Both the position numbers and the translations under genes were made by a program. This document shows positions 1 through 7,678 of a stretch of 64,000 nt of DNA, piece by piece (within the stretch, counting starts at the first letter, position 1; every line of letters begins with the position of its first letter). This DNA comes from Modestobacter sp. VKM Ac-2982 (GTDB taxonomy: Bacteria; Actinomycetota; Actinomycetes; Mycobacteriales; Geodermatophilaceae): contig NZ_JAPVBL010000004.1 of the NCBI RefSeq assembly GCF_026967935.1, positions 372,001-436,000 on the forward strand, written 5' to 3'. Below the pieces are notes generated by a model that worked only from the letters and a program-made list of their open reading frames with translations, had not been told where the DNA came from and searched no databases.

Positions 1-167
1 CCGAGGGGAAGCGGGCCTGCACGCGACTGAGGGTCGAGGTCGACATGTCCTCGAGTGTCCCAGCGTGCCCGGCCCGGCGGGCCAGGCCTGCGCACGGGAG
101 GCTGAGCGGTGACCCTGGGCGGTACGGTTCGCCGCTCGAACCCGTCCGGACGGTGCGAGGAGTCCCC
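1..167 (+). other. left-edge upstream region
   Basis: Frame 1 is open from the window edge to a TGA at 28-30, too short to identify as a gene tail. The remainder is the leader of the PAS-GGDEF-EAL gene, with a ribosome site GCGAGGAG at 155-162. A longer in-frame reading from ATG 45 exists, but its extra 41 residues are Arg/Pro-rich and no ribosome site precedes it, so it was not used. Confidence 0.4.
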
Positions 168-2255
168 ATGACCCAGCACACCGACCCACCCCCGTGGGTG
201 GCCGACGGGTCCTGGCGCGCACGGGCGACCGAGGCGCTGTCCTCGATCAGCGAGGCGGTCTGTTTCCTGGACGCGGAGTACCGCTACACCTGGGTCAACG
301 ACGCCGCCGAACGGCTGCTCGAGCGGCCGGCCGCCGAGCTCGTCGGCCAGGTGCTGTGGACCCAGTTCCCGGACCGGCCCGGTGCGCCGTGGCAGCAGTC
401 GGTCCGGCGGGCCCGGTCCACCCGGTCGACCCAGCACCTGGAGTTCTTCCACGAACCGCTGGACCGGTGGTTCGAGGTGCGCGCCTATCCCGTCCTCGAC
501 GACCTGGTCCTCTTCTTCCGCGACGTGCACGAACGGCGCACGCTCGACGAGGAGCGCGCCGCGGAGTCCTCCCTGATCCGCGGGGTGCTCAACGCACTGC
601 CGGCCCGTACCGCGATCCTCAGCGATGACGGCACGATCCTGACCACCAACACGGCCTGGGCACAGGCGGCGACGACCGCGGGCAGGCCGGGCGCCAGCCG
701 CGCCGGTGACGACTACCTGGCCGCCTGCCGCGCGCTGGCCGCGACGGGCGACCCCGACGCCCAGCGGGCGGTCGAGGGGCTGGAGGCGGTGCTCGAGAGG
801 CGGGCGCCGTCCTTCTCCCTCGACTACTCCCCGCCGACCGCCGGCACCTGGTGGCACCTGCAGGCCTTCCCGGTGGACGGCGGACCGGGCGCCGTGGTCA
901 CCCACACCGACATCACCGACCGGGTGCGGGCCGAGCAGCGGGCCGCCTGGCAGGCCCGGCACGACCACCTGACCGAGCTGCCCAACCGGGCTGCCCTGCA
1001 CGAGACGATCACCGGCGCCCTGACCGAGGACGGCGGCCCGGTGACCGTCCTCTACCTGGACGTCGACGGCTTCAAGCAGGTCAACGACTCGCTCGGGCAC
1101 TCCACCGGCGACCTGCTGCTGCAGGAGCTGGCGGCCCGGCTGTCGCAGCGCACCCGCACGAGCGACGTGGTCGGGCGACTGGGCGGGGACGAGTTCGTGG
1201 TGGTCGCCCGCGACTGCGACGCCCCGGCCGGGGAGGTGCTGGCCCAGCGGTTCCGGGCCGTCTTCGACGAGCCCTTCGAGCTGGCCGGGACGCGGCTGTC
1301 GTTGACCGCCAGCATCGGGACGGCCACCTCCGACCCGGCGCACACCGGACCCGAGGACCTGCTCCGGGACGCGGACGCCGCGATGTACGCCGCGAAGTCC
1401 GACGGCCGGGACCAGCACCTGCACTTCACCCCGACCCTGCGCACCGCCCTGGAGGACCGGCGTCAGGTCGTCACCCATCTGCAGGGTGCTGCGGCGCTGG
1501 ACCAGCTGACCGTGCGCTGGCAGCCGGTGGTGCACCTGCCCAGCGGCACGGTGACCGGGTGCGAGGCACTGCTGCGGTGGGAGCACCCGCACCGGGGCTG
1601 GCTCGAGCCGGCCGAGTTCATCCCGGTCGCGGAGGAGACCGGGATGATCGTGCCGATCACCCGCTGGCTGCTGCGGACGGCGATCGCCCAGGCCGAGGCA
1701 TGGCAGGCCGACGGTCACGACCTGGCCGTCGCGGTGAACGTGAGCGCCGTCCACCTCTCCTCGGGGACGCTGGTCGACGACGTCCGCCAGGCGCTGGCCG
1801 GGCGGGACCTGGACCCGGGCGACCTCGTGCTGGAGCTGACCGAGACGGCGCTGGCCCGCGACCCGGAGCACGCCGTGGCCCAGTTCTGCGAGCTGCGCAC
1901 CCACGGCGTCCGGATCGCCCTCGACGACTTCGGGGCCGGGTACAGCTCCCTGGCGGCGGTGGCCTCGTTGCCAGCCGACGTGCTGAAGGTGGACCGCGCC
2001 CTCGTCGCCGGGCCCCTTCCGGCCGCCGCCACGGCCCCCGAGGCGCTCCTCGGCGCGGTCGCCGCGCTCGGTGCGGCGCTGGACATGGCGGTGCTCGCCG
2101 AGGGGGTGGAGACCGCGGCGCAGCTCGAGCTGGCCCGCCGGGTGGGGTGCACCTACGCGCAGGGCCACCACCTGTCCCCGCCGGTGACCGGCGACCGGCT
2201 GGGCGCACTGCTCACGGAGGGCCGGCGGAAGACCGGTCAGCAGCGCCTGCCCTGA
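168..2255 (+). CDS. PAS-GGDEF-EAL cyclic-di-GMP signalling protein
   Basis: A 695-residue bifunctional-type c-di-GMP protein. The N-terminal third holds two PAS-like sensor segments (one ends near FFRDVHERR, the second near VVTHTDITDRV). The GGDEF signature is intact at residues 339-343 (RLGGDEFVV), so diguanylate cyclase activity is possible. The EAL domain keeps EAL at 466-468 (CEALLRWEHP), AVNVSAVHL, LELTETAL, DDFGAGYSS and LAEGVET, the residues expected of an active phosphodiesterase. No membrane segment is seen, so it is probably cytosolic. ATG 168 was chosen for the GCGAGGAG ribosome site 5 bases upstream. A paralogue with the same architecture lies at 61198-62979. Which activity dominates in the cell cannot be read from sequence. 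Confidence 0.93.
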   Translation: MTQHTDPPPWVADGSWRARATEALSSISEAVCFLDAEYRYTWVNDAAERLLERPAAELVGQVLWTQFPDRPGAPWQQSVRRARSTRSTQHLEFFHEPLDRWFEVRAYPVLDDLVLFFRDVHERRTLDEERAAESSLIRGVLNALPARTAILSDDGTILTTNTAWAQAATTAGRPGASRAGDDYLAACRALAATGDPDAQRAVEGLEAVLERRAPSFSLDYSPPTAGTWWHLQAFPVDGGPGAVVTHTDITDRVRAEQRAAWQARHDHLTELPNRAALHETITGALTEDGGPVTVLYLDVDGFKQVNDSLGHSTGDLLLQELAARLSQRTRTSDVVGRLGGDEFVVVARDCDAPAGEVLAQRFRAVFDEPFELAGTRLSLTASIGTATSDPAHTGPEDLLRDADAAMYAAKSDGRDQHLHFTPTLRTALEDRRQVVTHLQGAAALDQLTVRWQPVVHLPSGTVTGCEALLRWEHPHRGWLEPAEFIPVAEETGMIVPITRWLLRTAIAQAEAWQADGHDLAVAVNVSAVHLSSGTLVDDVRQALAGRDLDPGDLVLELTETALARDPEHAVAQFCELRTHGVRIALDDFGAGYSSLAAVASLPADVLKVDRALVAGPLPAAATAPEALLGAVAALGAALDMAVLAEGVETAAQLELARRVGCTYAQGHHLSPPVTGDRLGALLTEGRRKTGQQRLP

Positions 2256-2260
2256 GACGC

Positions 2261-2297
2261 AGCAGAGCTCCCACCCGGGCCGGGTGGGAGCTCTGCT
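2261..2297. terminator. bidirectional hairpin terminator
   Basis: A perfect 17-bp stem (2261-2277 with 2281-2297) and a 3-base GGC loop lie between the convergent GGDEF-EAL and YceI genes. The stem begins AGCAGAGCTCCCACCCG. There is no U-tract, as is usual in high-GC actinobacteria. The symmetry would serve both strands. Confidence 0.85.
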
Positions 2298-2324
2298 GTC
2301 TGGCCCCTGCAGAGGGGCCCTCGA

Positions 2325-2882
2325 TCAGGCGGTGCGGAGCACGCCCTCGATCTCGAGCTCGACCTCGATCTTGTCGCCGACGACGACGCCGCCGCCGTCC
2401 ATCGGCATGTCGATGTCCACGCCGAACTCCTTGCGGGAGATGGAGGTCTTGCCGGAGAAGCCGGCGCGCGTGCCGCCGTAGGCGTCGGGGCCGAAGCCGT
2501 TGAGCTCCAGGGCCAGGGTGACCGGCTTGGTGATGCCCTTGATCGTCAGGTTGCCCTCGACGACCCAGTCCTCGCCCTTGTTGCGGACGCCGGTGGAGCG
2601 GAACTCCATGACCGTGTGGTTGCCGACGTCGAAGAAGTCCGCGGACTTGATGTGCGCGTCTCGCTGCTCCTGGCGGGTGTCGATCGAGTCCATGTCGACC
2701 GTCGCGTGCACCGTGGACTGGGCCGGGTCCTCGGCGGTCACGATCTCGCCGGAGAACTCGCGGAAGTAGCCGCGGACCTTGCTGACCATCATGTGGCGGA
2801 CGGCGAAGCCCACGGTGGAGTGGGAGGCGTCGATGTCCCACGTGCCGACGACGTAGCCGGGGATCTGGGTGATGCTGGCCAT
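2325..2882 (-). CDS. YceI family protein
   Basis: A 185-residue YceI-like protein. The family forms a lipocalin-like beta barrel that binds isoprenoid or other amphipathic lipids. Family hallmarks are the opening GTWDIDASHSTVGFAVRHMM, the central VHATVDMDSIDT, the segment HTVMEFRST, and the closing beta strands. No signal peptide is visible, so unlike E. coli YceI it is probably cytosolic. The ATG at 2880-2882 has a GGAG ribosome site 6 bases upstream. The gene is divergent from a MarR regulator, and a palindrome sits in the shared 88-bp spacer, suggesting control by that regulator. Such YceI/MarR pairs often respond to organic hydroperoxides or lipophilic stress; here that is inference. Confidence 0.9.
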   Translation of the reverse strand: MASITQIPGYVVGTWDIDASHSTVGFAVRHMMVSKVRGYFREFSGEIVTAEDPAQSTVHATVDMDSIDTRQEQRDAHIKSADFFDVGNHTVMEFRSTGVRNKGEDWVVEGNLTIKGITKPVTLALELNGFGPDAYGGTRAGFSGKTSISRKEFGVDIDMPMDGGGVVVGDKIEVELEIEGVLRTA

Positions 2883-2936
2883 GGTGTTCTCCAAGTGGTT
2901 GAGCGTTTGACCGATTGCTTGGGGCGTAGCGTAGTT

Positions 2937-2952
2937 GAATGCTTGAGCATTC
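2937..2952. promoter_or_regulatory. probable MarR operator
   Basis: GAATGCT-TG-AGCATTC is a perfect 7-bp inverted repeat with a 2-base centre, midway between the divergent yceI-like and marR-like genes. A looser related sequence (TTGAGCGTTTGA, about 2899-2910) lies nearer the YceI start. The size and symmetry match MarR dimer sites. Its use as the operator is inferred. Confidence 0.6.
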
Positions 2953-2970
2953 CGCCAGTACCCTCGCCCC

Positions 2971-3489
2971 ATGACGAGTGACGTGTCCCCCGCGGCGCGG
3001 ACGGCGGCCGCACCTGCCGCGGTTCCGCCCGCCGCGACGCGCTGGCTGGACCCCGACGAGCAGCGCGCCTGGCGCGCCTGGCTGTACAGCTGGATGCTGC
3101 TCGACGACCGGCTGGACCGCGAGCTGACCCGGGAGACGGGCATCTCCCACGCCTACTACGAGATCCTCGTCCAGCTCTCGGAGACCGAGGGCCGGCAGCT
3201 GCGGATGAGCGAGCTCGCCGAGCGGTGCCTGTCCTCGCGCAGTCGACTGTCCCACGCGGTCTCCCGACTGGAGGAACGCGGGTGGGTGCGCCGGCAGGTC
3301 TGCCCCGACGACGGCCGTGGACAGCTCGCCGTCCTCACCGACGAGGGGTTCGCAGCGCTCGAGGGGGCGGCTCCGGTGCACGTGGAGAGCGTGCGCAGCC
3401 ACCTGTTCGACCAGCTCAGCCCGGAACAGGTCGCCGCGATGCGCGACATCGGCGACACCCTGCTGCGCCACCTGCACGACGAGGCGTGA
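2971..3489 (+). CDS. MarR family transcriptional regulator
   Basis: A 172-residue MarR-type winged-helix repressor. After an Ala-rich N-terminus, the dimerisation helix is followed by the DNA-binding core: RMSELAERCLSSRSRLSHAV is the helix-turn-helix, and LEERGWVRRQVCPDDGRGQLAVLT forms the wing. It is divergent from the YceI gene across a spacer holding a 16-bp palindrome, so autoregulation plus control of yceI is likely. A single cysteine lies in the wing region; whether it senses oxidants as in OhrR is untested. The gene ends 11 bases before the first copy of the 54-bp palindromic repeat, which probably terminates it. Confidence 0.9.
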   Translation: MTSDVSPAARTAAAPAAVPPAATRWLDPDEQRAWRAWLYSWMLLDDRLDRELTRETGISHAYYEILVQLSETEGRQLRMSELAERCLSSRSRLSHAVSRLEERGWVRRQVCPDDGRGQLAVLTDEGFAALEGAAPVHVESVRSHLFDQLSPEQVAAMRDIGDTLLRHLHDEA

Positions 3490-3500
3490 ACTCCCGCACC

Positions 3501-3554
3501 GAGTGACAGCCCAGCGGGCTTCCGCGACCCGGAAAGCCCGCTGAGCTGTCACTC
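3501..3554. repeat. 54-bp palindromic repeat, copy 1
   Basis: First of three 54-bp copies within 2.4 kb (others at 4475 and 5885). Outer arms GAGTGACAG/CTGTCACTC are perfect; inner arms CAGCGGGCTT/AAGCCCGCTG are perfect; one mismatch separates them, and the centre is GC-rich. It lies just after the MarR gene and probably folds as a terminator hairpin. Confidence 0.9.
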
Positions 3555-3608
3555 ACCGGCTGTGGACGACGCCAGCGGCGATCTGCCCCGCTGCGCCAGG
3601 GTGCGGCG

Positions 3609-4480
3609 GTGCCCCGTCCGACCCGCCGTCCCGATCCACTCCGCGGCCGCGTCTTCCGCGGCACGACCGCCGTCCGCAGCGGCCTGCTGACCCGGGACGA
3701 CCTCCGCAGTTGCGCCTGGGTGCGGCTGTTCCCCGACGTCTACGCCGACGCCGCCCTCGACGTCACCCACACGGTGCGCGCGCAGGCGGTGGGGCGGCTG
3801 CTGCTCCCGCACGGTGTCGTCTCCGGGGTCAGCGCCGCGGTGCTCTGGGGGCTGGCCGACCTCGCCGGCCCGGCGGACGACGTGGAGATGACCGTCGCGC
3901 CGGGTGCACCCCGCGGTGCCGCTCCCGGCGTGGTGGTGCACCGACGGACCGTCCCCGGAGAACGGGTGCGCCCCGTCGGGGGTGTCCCGCGACCTCCCCG
4001 GAGACGACGGCGTTGGAGCTCGCCGGGCGGCTCCCCCTCGATGACGGCGTCGTCCTGCTGGACCGGTTCGTCGCAGCGCGGGCCACCACGCTCGCCACCC
4101 TGCGGCTGACGGCCGCCGAGCTCACCGGCCGTGGGTGCCGCCGAGCCCGGACGGCCTGCGCACTCGCCGACGGGCTGGCCGCCTCACCCCCGGAGACCCG
4201 GCTCCGGCTGCTGCTCTCCCGCTCGTCGCTGCCGCCACCGGTGGCCCAGCACGTGGTCCGCCGCGGCGGGATGTTCCTGGCCCGGGTCGACTTCGCCTGG
4301 CCGGAGCGCCGCATCGCACTCGAGTACGAGGGCGCATGGCACACCACCCGCGTCGCCGCGGACCGTCGGCGGATCGAGTCCCTCCAGGCTGCGGGCTGGC
4401 GGGTGCTGTTCGTCACCGCCGCCGACCTGCACTCCCCCGCCGTCCTGCTGGCGAGGATCGCCGCCGCACTCACCGAGTGA
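3609..4480 (+). pseudogene. DUF559-type protein gene, frameshifted
   Basis: One gene of about 290 codons read in two frames. The first 127 codons (from GTG 3609) look like the AbiEi-antitoxin-type helical N-terminus (RSGLLTRDDLRS, VSAAVLWGLADLAGP). The reading resumes in another frame at TSPETTALELAG and runs to the DUF559 domain (FAWPERRIALEYEGAWHTTR, then GWRVLFVT), a Vsr-like PD-(D/E)XK fold. The break lies near 3986-3991, where CCCGCG would restore the frame if it read CCGGCG plus the flanking C, a one-base loss. The stop codon lies inside repeat copy 2. It may be a real pseudogene or a sequencing error. The role of these common actinobacterial proteins is unknown. Confidence 0.75.
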
Positions 4481-4528
4481 CAGCCCAGCGGGCTTCCCGG
4501 GTCGGGGAAGCCCGCTGAGCTGCCACTC
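4475..4528. repeat. 54-bp palindromic repeat, copy 2
   Basis: Same length and layout as copies 1 and 3: GAGTGACAGCCCAGCGGGCTT at the left, AAGCCCGCTGAGCTGCCACTC at the right (one base differs in the outer right arm). Its first six bases, GAGTGA, supply the last Glu codon and stop of the DUF559 gene. It lies between that gene and the convergent glycerophosphodiesterase gene. Confidence 0.9.
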
Positions 4529-4552
4529 GCCGTTCCTCAGGCGGCTGCCGCG

Positions 4553-5725
4553 TCAGGCGGCCGGGGCCAGCTCCTCGTCCTCGTCCAGGAAGAGCTCGCG
4601 GGTGAGGACGCCGGTGTCCGGGTTGTCCGTGAAGATCCCGTCCACGCCGGCCGCCCAGAAGGCCAGCTGCTCCTCGAGCGCCCGGCCGTAGGCCGCCGGG
4701 TCGGTGCCCTCGTCGAGCTCGGCCGGCAGGAACTCGTTCTCGTTGCGGAACGTGTACGGGTGCACCAGCAGGTCGACGGCGTGGGCGTCCGCGACGAAGG
4801 AGGTCGGCTCCCCCAGCGTGCCGTCCTCCTCGACCGGGATCACCTGGGACTTCTCCGGGCCCACCCCGTCCGCGTACCGCGAGATCACGGCCAGCCCGAC
4901 CGCGGTGGACAGGTCGGCGTAGGTGTACGGCTGACCCGCGGCGACCAGGTCGGCCGGGGCGCCACTGGCCGACAGCAGCTGCACCAGCGGGACCTTCACC
5001 CCGGCCGCGTCCAGCTCACGCAGGTTCGTCGTCTCGAACGACTGCAGGAACACCGGGGAGTTGCGGCGGTCGAGGCGCGCCTCGCGCAGGTCGGCGAGCA
5101 GCGGCTCCTCCAGCGAGAGCCCGATCCCGTCGAAGTAGGTGGGGTGCTTGGTCTCGATGTAGGCCCCGATCTCCCGGTCCAGCTCACGACTGAGGTCCTC
5201 GCGCAGCTCCAGGAACTCGTCCAGGGTCGGCACCGCGAACAGGCCGTCGTAGAGGGTGTTCTCCTCCCGGAGCTCCGGCAGCCGCTCGACCGCGCGCAGG
5301 GTCTCCAGCTCCGCCAACGTGAAGTCCTCGGTGAACCAGCCGGTCAGCTCCACCCCGTCGACCGTCTTGGTCGTCTGCCGGTCGGCGAACTCCGGGCGGT
5401 CGGCGACGTCGGTGGTGCCGGAGATCTCGTTCTCGTGCCGGCAGACCAGCACGGCGTCGGCGGTGCTCACCACGTCGCACTCGATGTAGTCCGCGCCCAT
5501 CCGGGCGGCCAGCTCGTAGGAGGCCAGCGTGTGCTCCGGCCGGTAGCCGGAGGCTCCTCGATGGCCGATGACCAGGAGGTCCTCGGCGGGATCGGCGCCG
5601 GGCCGGCCGCCGTCATGGTGGCCGCCTGGTGGAGTGGCCGAGGACGCCGGGGCGACCACCAGGGACAGCAGGACGGCGAGCAGGGCGGTCAGCACAGCGG
5701 CGGACAGCCGGGACGTACGGCTCAT
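4553..5725 (-). CDS. secreted glycerophosphodiester phosphodiesterase
   Basis: A 390-residue exported GDPD-family enzyme that hydrolyses glycerophosphodiesters to glycerol-3-phosphate and an alcohol. A Sec signal peptide (basic start MSRTSRL, hydrophobic core to about residue 30, ASSA cleavage region) precedes the TIM barrel. The catalytic His motif is GHRGASGYRPEHT, with metal-binding YIECDV and the second His in CRHENEIS, and a C-terminal IFTDNPD typical of the family. ATG 5723-5725 was chosen because the signal peptide starts there. It converges on the DUF559 gene across repeat copy 2. A role in scavenging phosphate or glycerol from lipid head groups or teichoic acids is likely from the family. 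Confidence 0.92.
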   Translation of the reverse strand: MSRTSRLSAAVLTALLAVLLSLVVAPASSATPPGGHHDGGRPGADPAEDLLVIGHRGASGYRPEHTLASYELAARMGADYIECDVVSTADAVLVCRHENEISGTTDVADRPEFADRQTTKTVDGVELTGWFTEDFTLAELETLRAVERLPELREENTLYDGLFAVPTLDEFLELREDLSRELDREIGAYIETKHPTYFDGIGLSLEEPLLADLREARLDRRNSPVFLQSFETTNLRELDAAGVKVPLVQLLSASGAPADLVAAGQPYTYADLSTAVGLAVISRYADGVGPEKSQVIPVEEDGTLGEPTSFVADAHAVDLLVHPYTFRNENEFLPAELDEGTDPAAYGRALEEQLAFWAAGVDGIFTDNPDTGVLTRELFLDEDEELAPAA

Positions 5726-5884
5726 CGGAACCCCCACGGGCTCGGACGGCGACCATCGCCGGCGGCCCGCGCGTCCAGCACAGTGCGTCCTCAGCCGCGG
5801 CACAGGCAAGGCCCGGCGAACAACGGATGAAGCCGACCGGCGCGCCCCGCGAGTCGCCCGGCGTGTCGCCGCGCCTCACTCACC

Positions 5885-5938
5885 GAGTGACGGGTCAGCG
5901 GGCTCACTCCGGCGAAGAAGCCCGCTGAGCTGTCACTC
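5885..5938. repeat. 54-bp palindromic repeat, copy 3
   Basis: Third copy, inverted in use: read on the minus strand it begins GAGTGACAG, and those first bases give the final Glu codon and TGA stop of the crotonase gene. The left arm is slightly diverged (GACGGGTCAGCGGGCT), the right arm AGCCCGCTGAGCTGTCACTC is intact. It separates the crotonase gene from the 159-base upstream region of the glycerophosphodiesterase. Confidence 0.88.
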
Positions 5939-6697
5939 GCCGCGCCAGACCGGGGGGCGCTTCTCGGCGAAGGCCCGGGCGCCCTCCAGCGCGTCGGCCG
6001 AGCCGAACACCCGGTCGGCCAGCTCCCGCTGCGCGTCCAGCGCGGCCCGGTCGGTCCAGCCGACCGACCCGGCGATCAGCTGCTTGCTGGCCCGCACGCC
6101 GAGCGGGCCGTTGACCACGATCCGGGCGGCGAGCTCCCGCGCACCGGCAAGCGCGCCGCCGGGCTCGGTGAGGGTGTTGACCAACCCGAACCGGTGCGCT
6201 TCCTCCGCGGGCATCGGGTCACCGGTGAGCGCCATCTCCATCGCCCGCTGGTAGGGCAGCGCCTTGGCCAGCCGCAGCACCCCGCCACCGGCGGCGAACA
6301 GCCCGCGCTTGACCTCCGGGATGCCGAACCGGGCGTCCCGGGCGGCCACCACCAGGTCCGCGCTGAGGGCGAGCTCGCAGCCGCCGGCCAGCGCCCAACC
6401 CTCGACCGCGGCGATCAGCGGCTTCGCCGGTGGCGCCTCGGTCAGCCCGGCGAACCCGCGGCCCTCGATCCGCGGCCGCTCGCCCCGGGCGAAGGCCTTG
6501 AGGTCCATGCCGGCGCAGAACGTGCCCCCCGCCCCGGTGAGCACCAGGACGGCGACGTCGTCGCGGGCATCGAACTCGTCGATCGCGGCCGCCAGGGCCT
6601 CGGTCGTCGCCAGGTCGACGGCGTTCTTCGCCTCCGGCCGGTTCAGGGTGAGCACCCCGACCCCGTCGGTCACCTCGGTCAGCACCGGTGCGGTCAT
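5933..6697 (-). CDS. enoyl-CoA hydratase/isomerase family protein (crotonase)
   Basis: A 254-residue crotonase-fold enzyme acting on acyl-CoA thioesters in the cytosol. Visible family features are LNRPEAKNAVD, the first oxyanion-hole strand GTFCAGMDL, the second at ALAGGCELAL, and PEVKRGLFAAGGG. Both glutamates used by hydratases are present (in GGCEL and IPEV), so hydratase activity is possible, though the family also includes isomerases and hydrolases. It lies 33 bases downstream of the patatin gene on the same strand, with an acyl-CoA synthetase divergent from both, which points to fatty acyl turnover. Its stop codon falls inside repeat copy 3. The exact substrate cannot be assigned. Confidence 0.9.
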   Translation of the reverse strand: MTAPVLTEVTDGVGVLTLNRPEAKNAVDLATTEALAAAIDEFDARDDVAVLVLTGAGGTFCAGMDLKAFARGERPRIEGRGFAGLTEAPPAKPLIAAVEGWALAGGCELALSADLVVAARDARFGIPEVKRGLFAAGGGVLRLAKALPYQRAMEMALTGDPMPAEEAHRFGLVNTLTEPGGALAGARELAARIVVNGPLGVRASKQLIAGSVGWTDRAALDAQRELADRVFGSADALEGARAFAEKRPPVWRGE

Positions 6698-6730
6698 GGC
6701 GTGTCCTCTCGTGAGGTCGGGAGCACGGAC

Positions 6731-7585
6731 TCAGCCCTGCCAGACCTCGGCGACCCGCGCGGCGACGCCGGCAGCCTGGGTGCGCCCGGCGCGGGCCGAC
6801 GGTGCACGGGCGGCGGGGTCGAGCACGTTCTTGCCGATGGCGGCCCGGCTGGCCTCGTCCGGGGAGACGACGGCGACCCGGCTGACCAGACCGGTGACCT
6901 GCGCGTCGACGCTGGCCATCGGGCCGGCGCCGCGGGGCAGCGGTGCGATCACCACGATCCGCTCGTACTCGGCGGCCAGGTCGGCGTTGGCCGCCGACCG
7001 CATGCCGCCGTCCATGTAGCGCCGGTCGCCGATGGTCACCGGCGGGTAGACCCCCGGGACGGCGCAGCTGGCGCCCACCGCGGTCACCAGGTCGACCCCG
7101 GAGTCGCGGGTGAAGGGGGTGAACTCGCCGCTCTCGGTGTCGATGGCGGTGACCACCAGCGGCCGATCGGGCCACTGCGCGCCGGCCAGCCGTCGCTCGA
7201 TCGCGGCTCGGCGCTCCTCCTCCGACGGCGTCCGGCCGGTGTCGGCGGCGGTGCGCGCCAGCTGGCCGATCCGGCGGCGGAAGGCGCCGTCGTCGCGGCG
7301 CGACAGCAGCATGGCCAGCCCGTACCGGGCCAGCGTGCCGCGGCCCATCCGGGACGCGGTCTCCTGCGGGGCGACCGGTTCCAGCTGCCGCTCGTGCAGC
7401 GACTCGACGTCGGCCCCGGTGGTCACCAGGGCACCGACCACCGAGCCGGCCGAGGTGCCGACGACGAGGTCGGCCGAGGTCAGGTCGACTCCGGCGTCGG
7501 CGAGCCCGGCGAGGACCCCGATCTCCCAGGCGATGCCGGTGACGCCGCCGCCGCCGAGGACCAGGGCCGTGCGCTGCGTGCTCAT
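6731..7585 (-). CDS. patatin-like phospholipase
   Basis: A 284-residue patatin-family serine hydrolase. It shows the oxyanion loop LVLGGGGVTGIAWE at the N-terminus, the nucleophile elbow GTSAGS (catalytic Ser), and the second half of the Ser-Asp dyad in YMDGGMRS. No signal peptide or membrane segment is seen, so it is an intracellular lipid acyl hydrolase. ATG 7583-7585 follows an AGGA site. It is the first gene of a pair with the crotonase and is divergent from the acyl-CoA synthetase: a hydrolase releasing fatty acids beside the enzyme that would activate them. An 18-bp palindrome lies in the shared 93-bp promoter region. Confidence 0.9.
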   Translation of the reverse strand: MSTQRTALVLGGGGVTGIAWEIGVLAGLADAGVDLTSADLVVGTSAGSVVGALVTTGADVESLHERQLEPVAPQETASRMGRGTLARYGLAMLLSRRDDGAFRRRIGQLARTAADTGRTPSEEERRAAIERRLAGAQWPDRPLVVTAIDTESGEFTPFTRDSGVDLVTAVGASCAVPGVYPPVTIGDRRYMDGGMRSAANADLAAEYERIVVIAPLPRGAGPMASVDAQVTGLVSRVAVVSPDEASRAAIGKNVLDPAARAPSARAGRTQAAGVAARVAEVWQG

Positions 7586-7623
7586 CAGGTCATCCTGACG
7601 CACGCCACCGGTCTCGACGCAGC

Positions 7624-7641
7624 GAGTGACGTACGCCACTC
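7624..7641. promoter_or_regulatory. palindromic operator candidate
   Basis: GAGTGACGTACGCCACTC is symmetric at 16 of 18 positions, with a perfect CGTACG core and perfect GAGTG/CACTC ends. It sits midway between the divergent patatin and acyl-CoA synthetase starts. Its size suits a TetR-type dimer such as the actinobacterial FadR-like acyl-CoA sensors. No regulator gene is adjacent. Confidence 0.6.
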
Positions 7642-7678
7642 TGACGCTCGGCAACGACGCCGACCGTGAGGACGACGG

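Noticed and set aside
851-2503. Long plus-strand frame overlapping the first GGDEF-EAL gene
   Set aside because: Arg/Gly/Pro-rich shadow translation of high-GC DNA with no domain and no ribosome site.
3609-4480. Functional toxin-antitoxin system at the DUF559 gene
   Set aside because: Only the AbiEi-like N-terminal fold is suggested, no AbiEii-type toxin gene is adjacent, and the frame is broken.
3501-5938. CRISPR array
   Set aside because: The three repeats are about 1 to 1.4 kb apart with genes between, they are strongly palindromic, and no cas gene is present.
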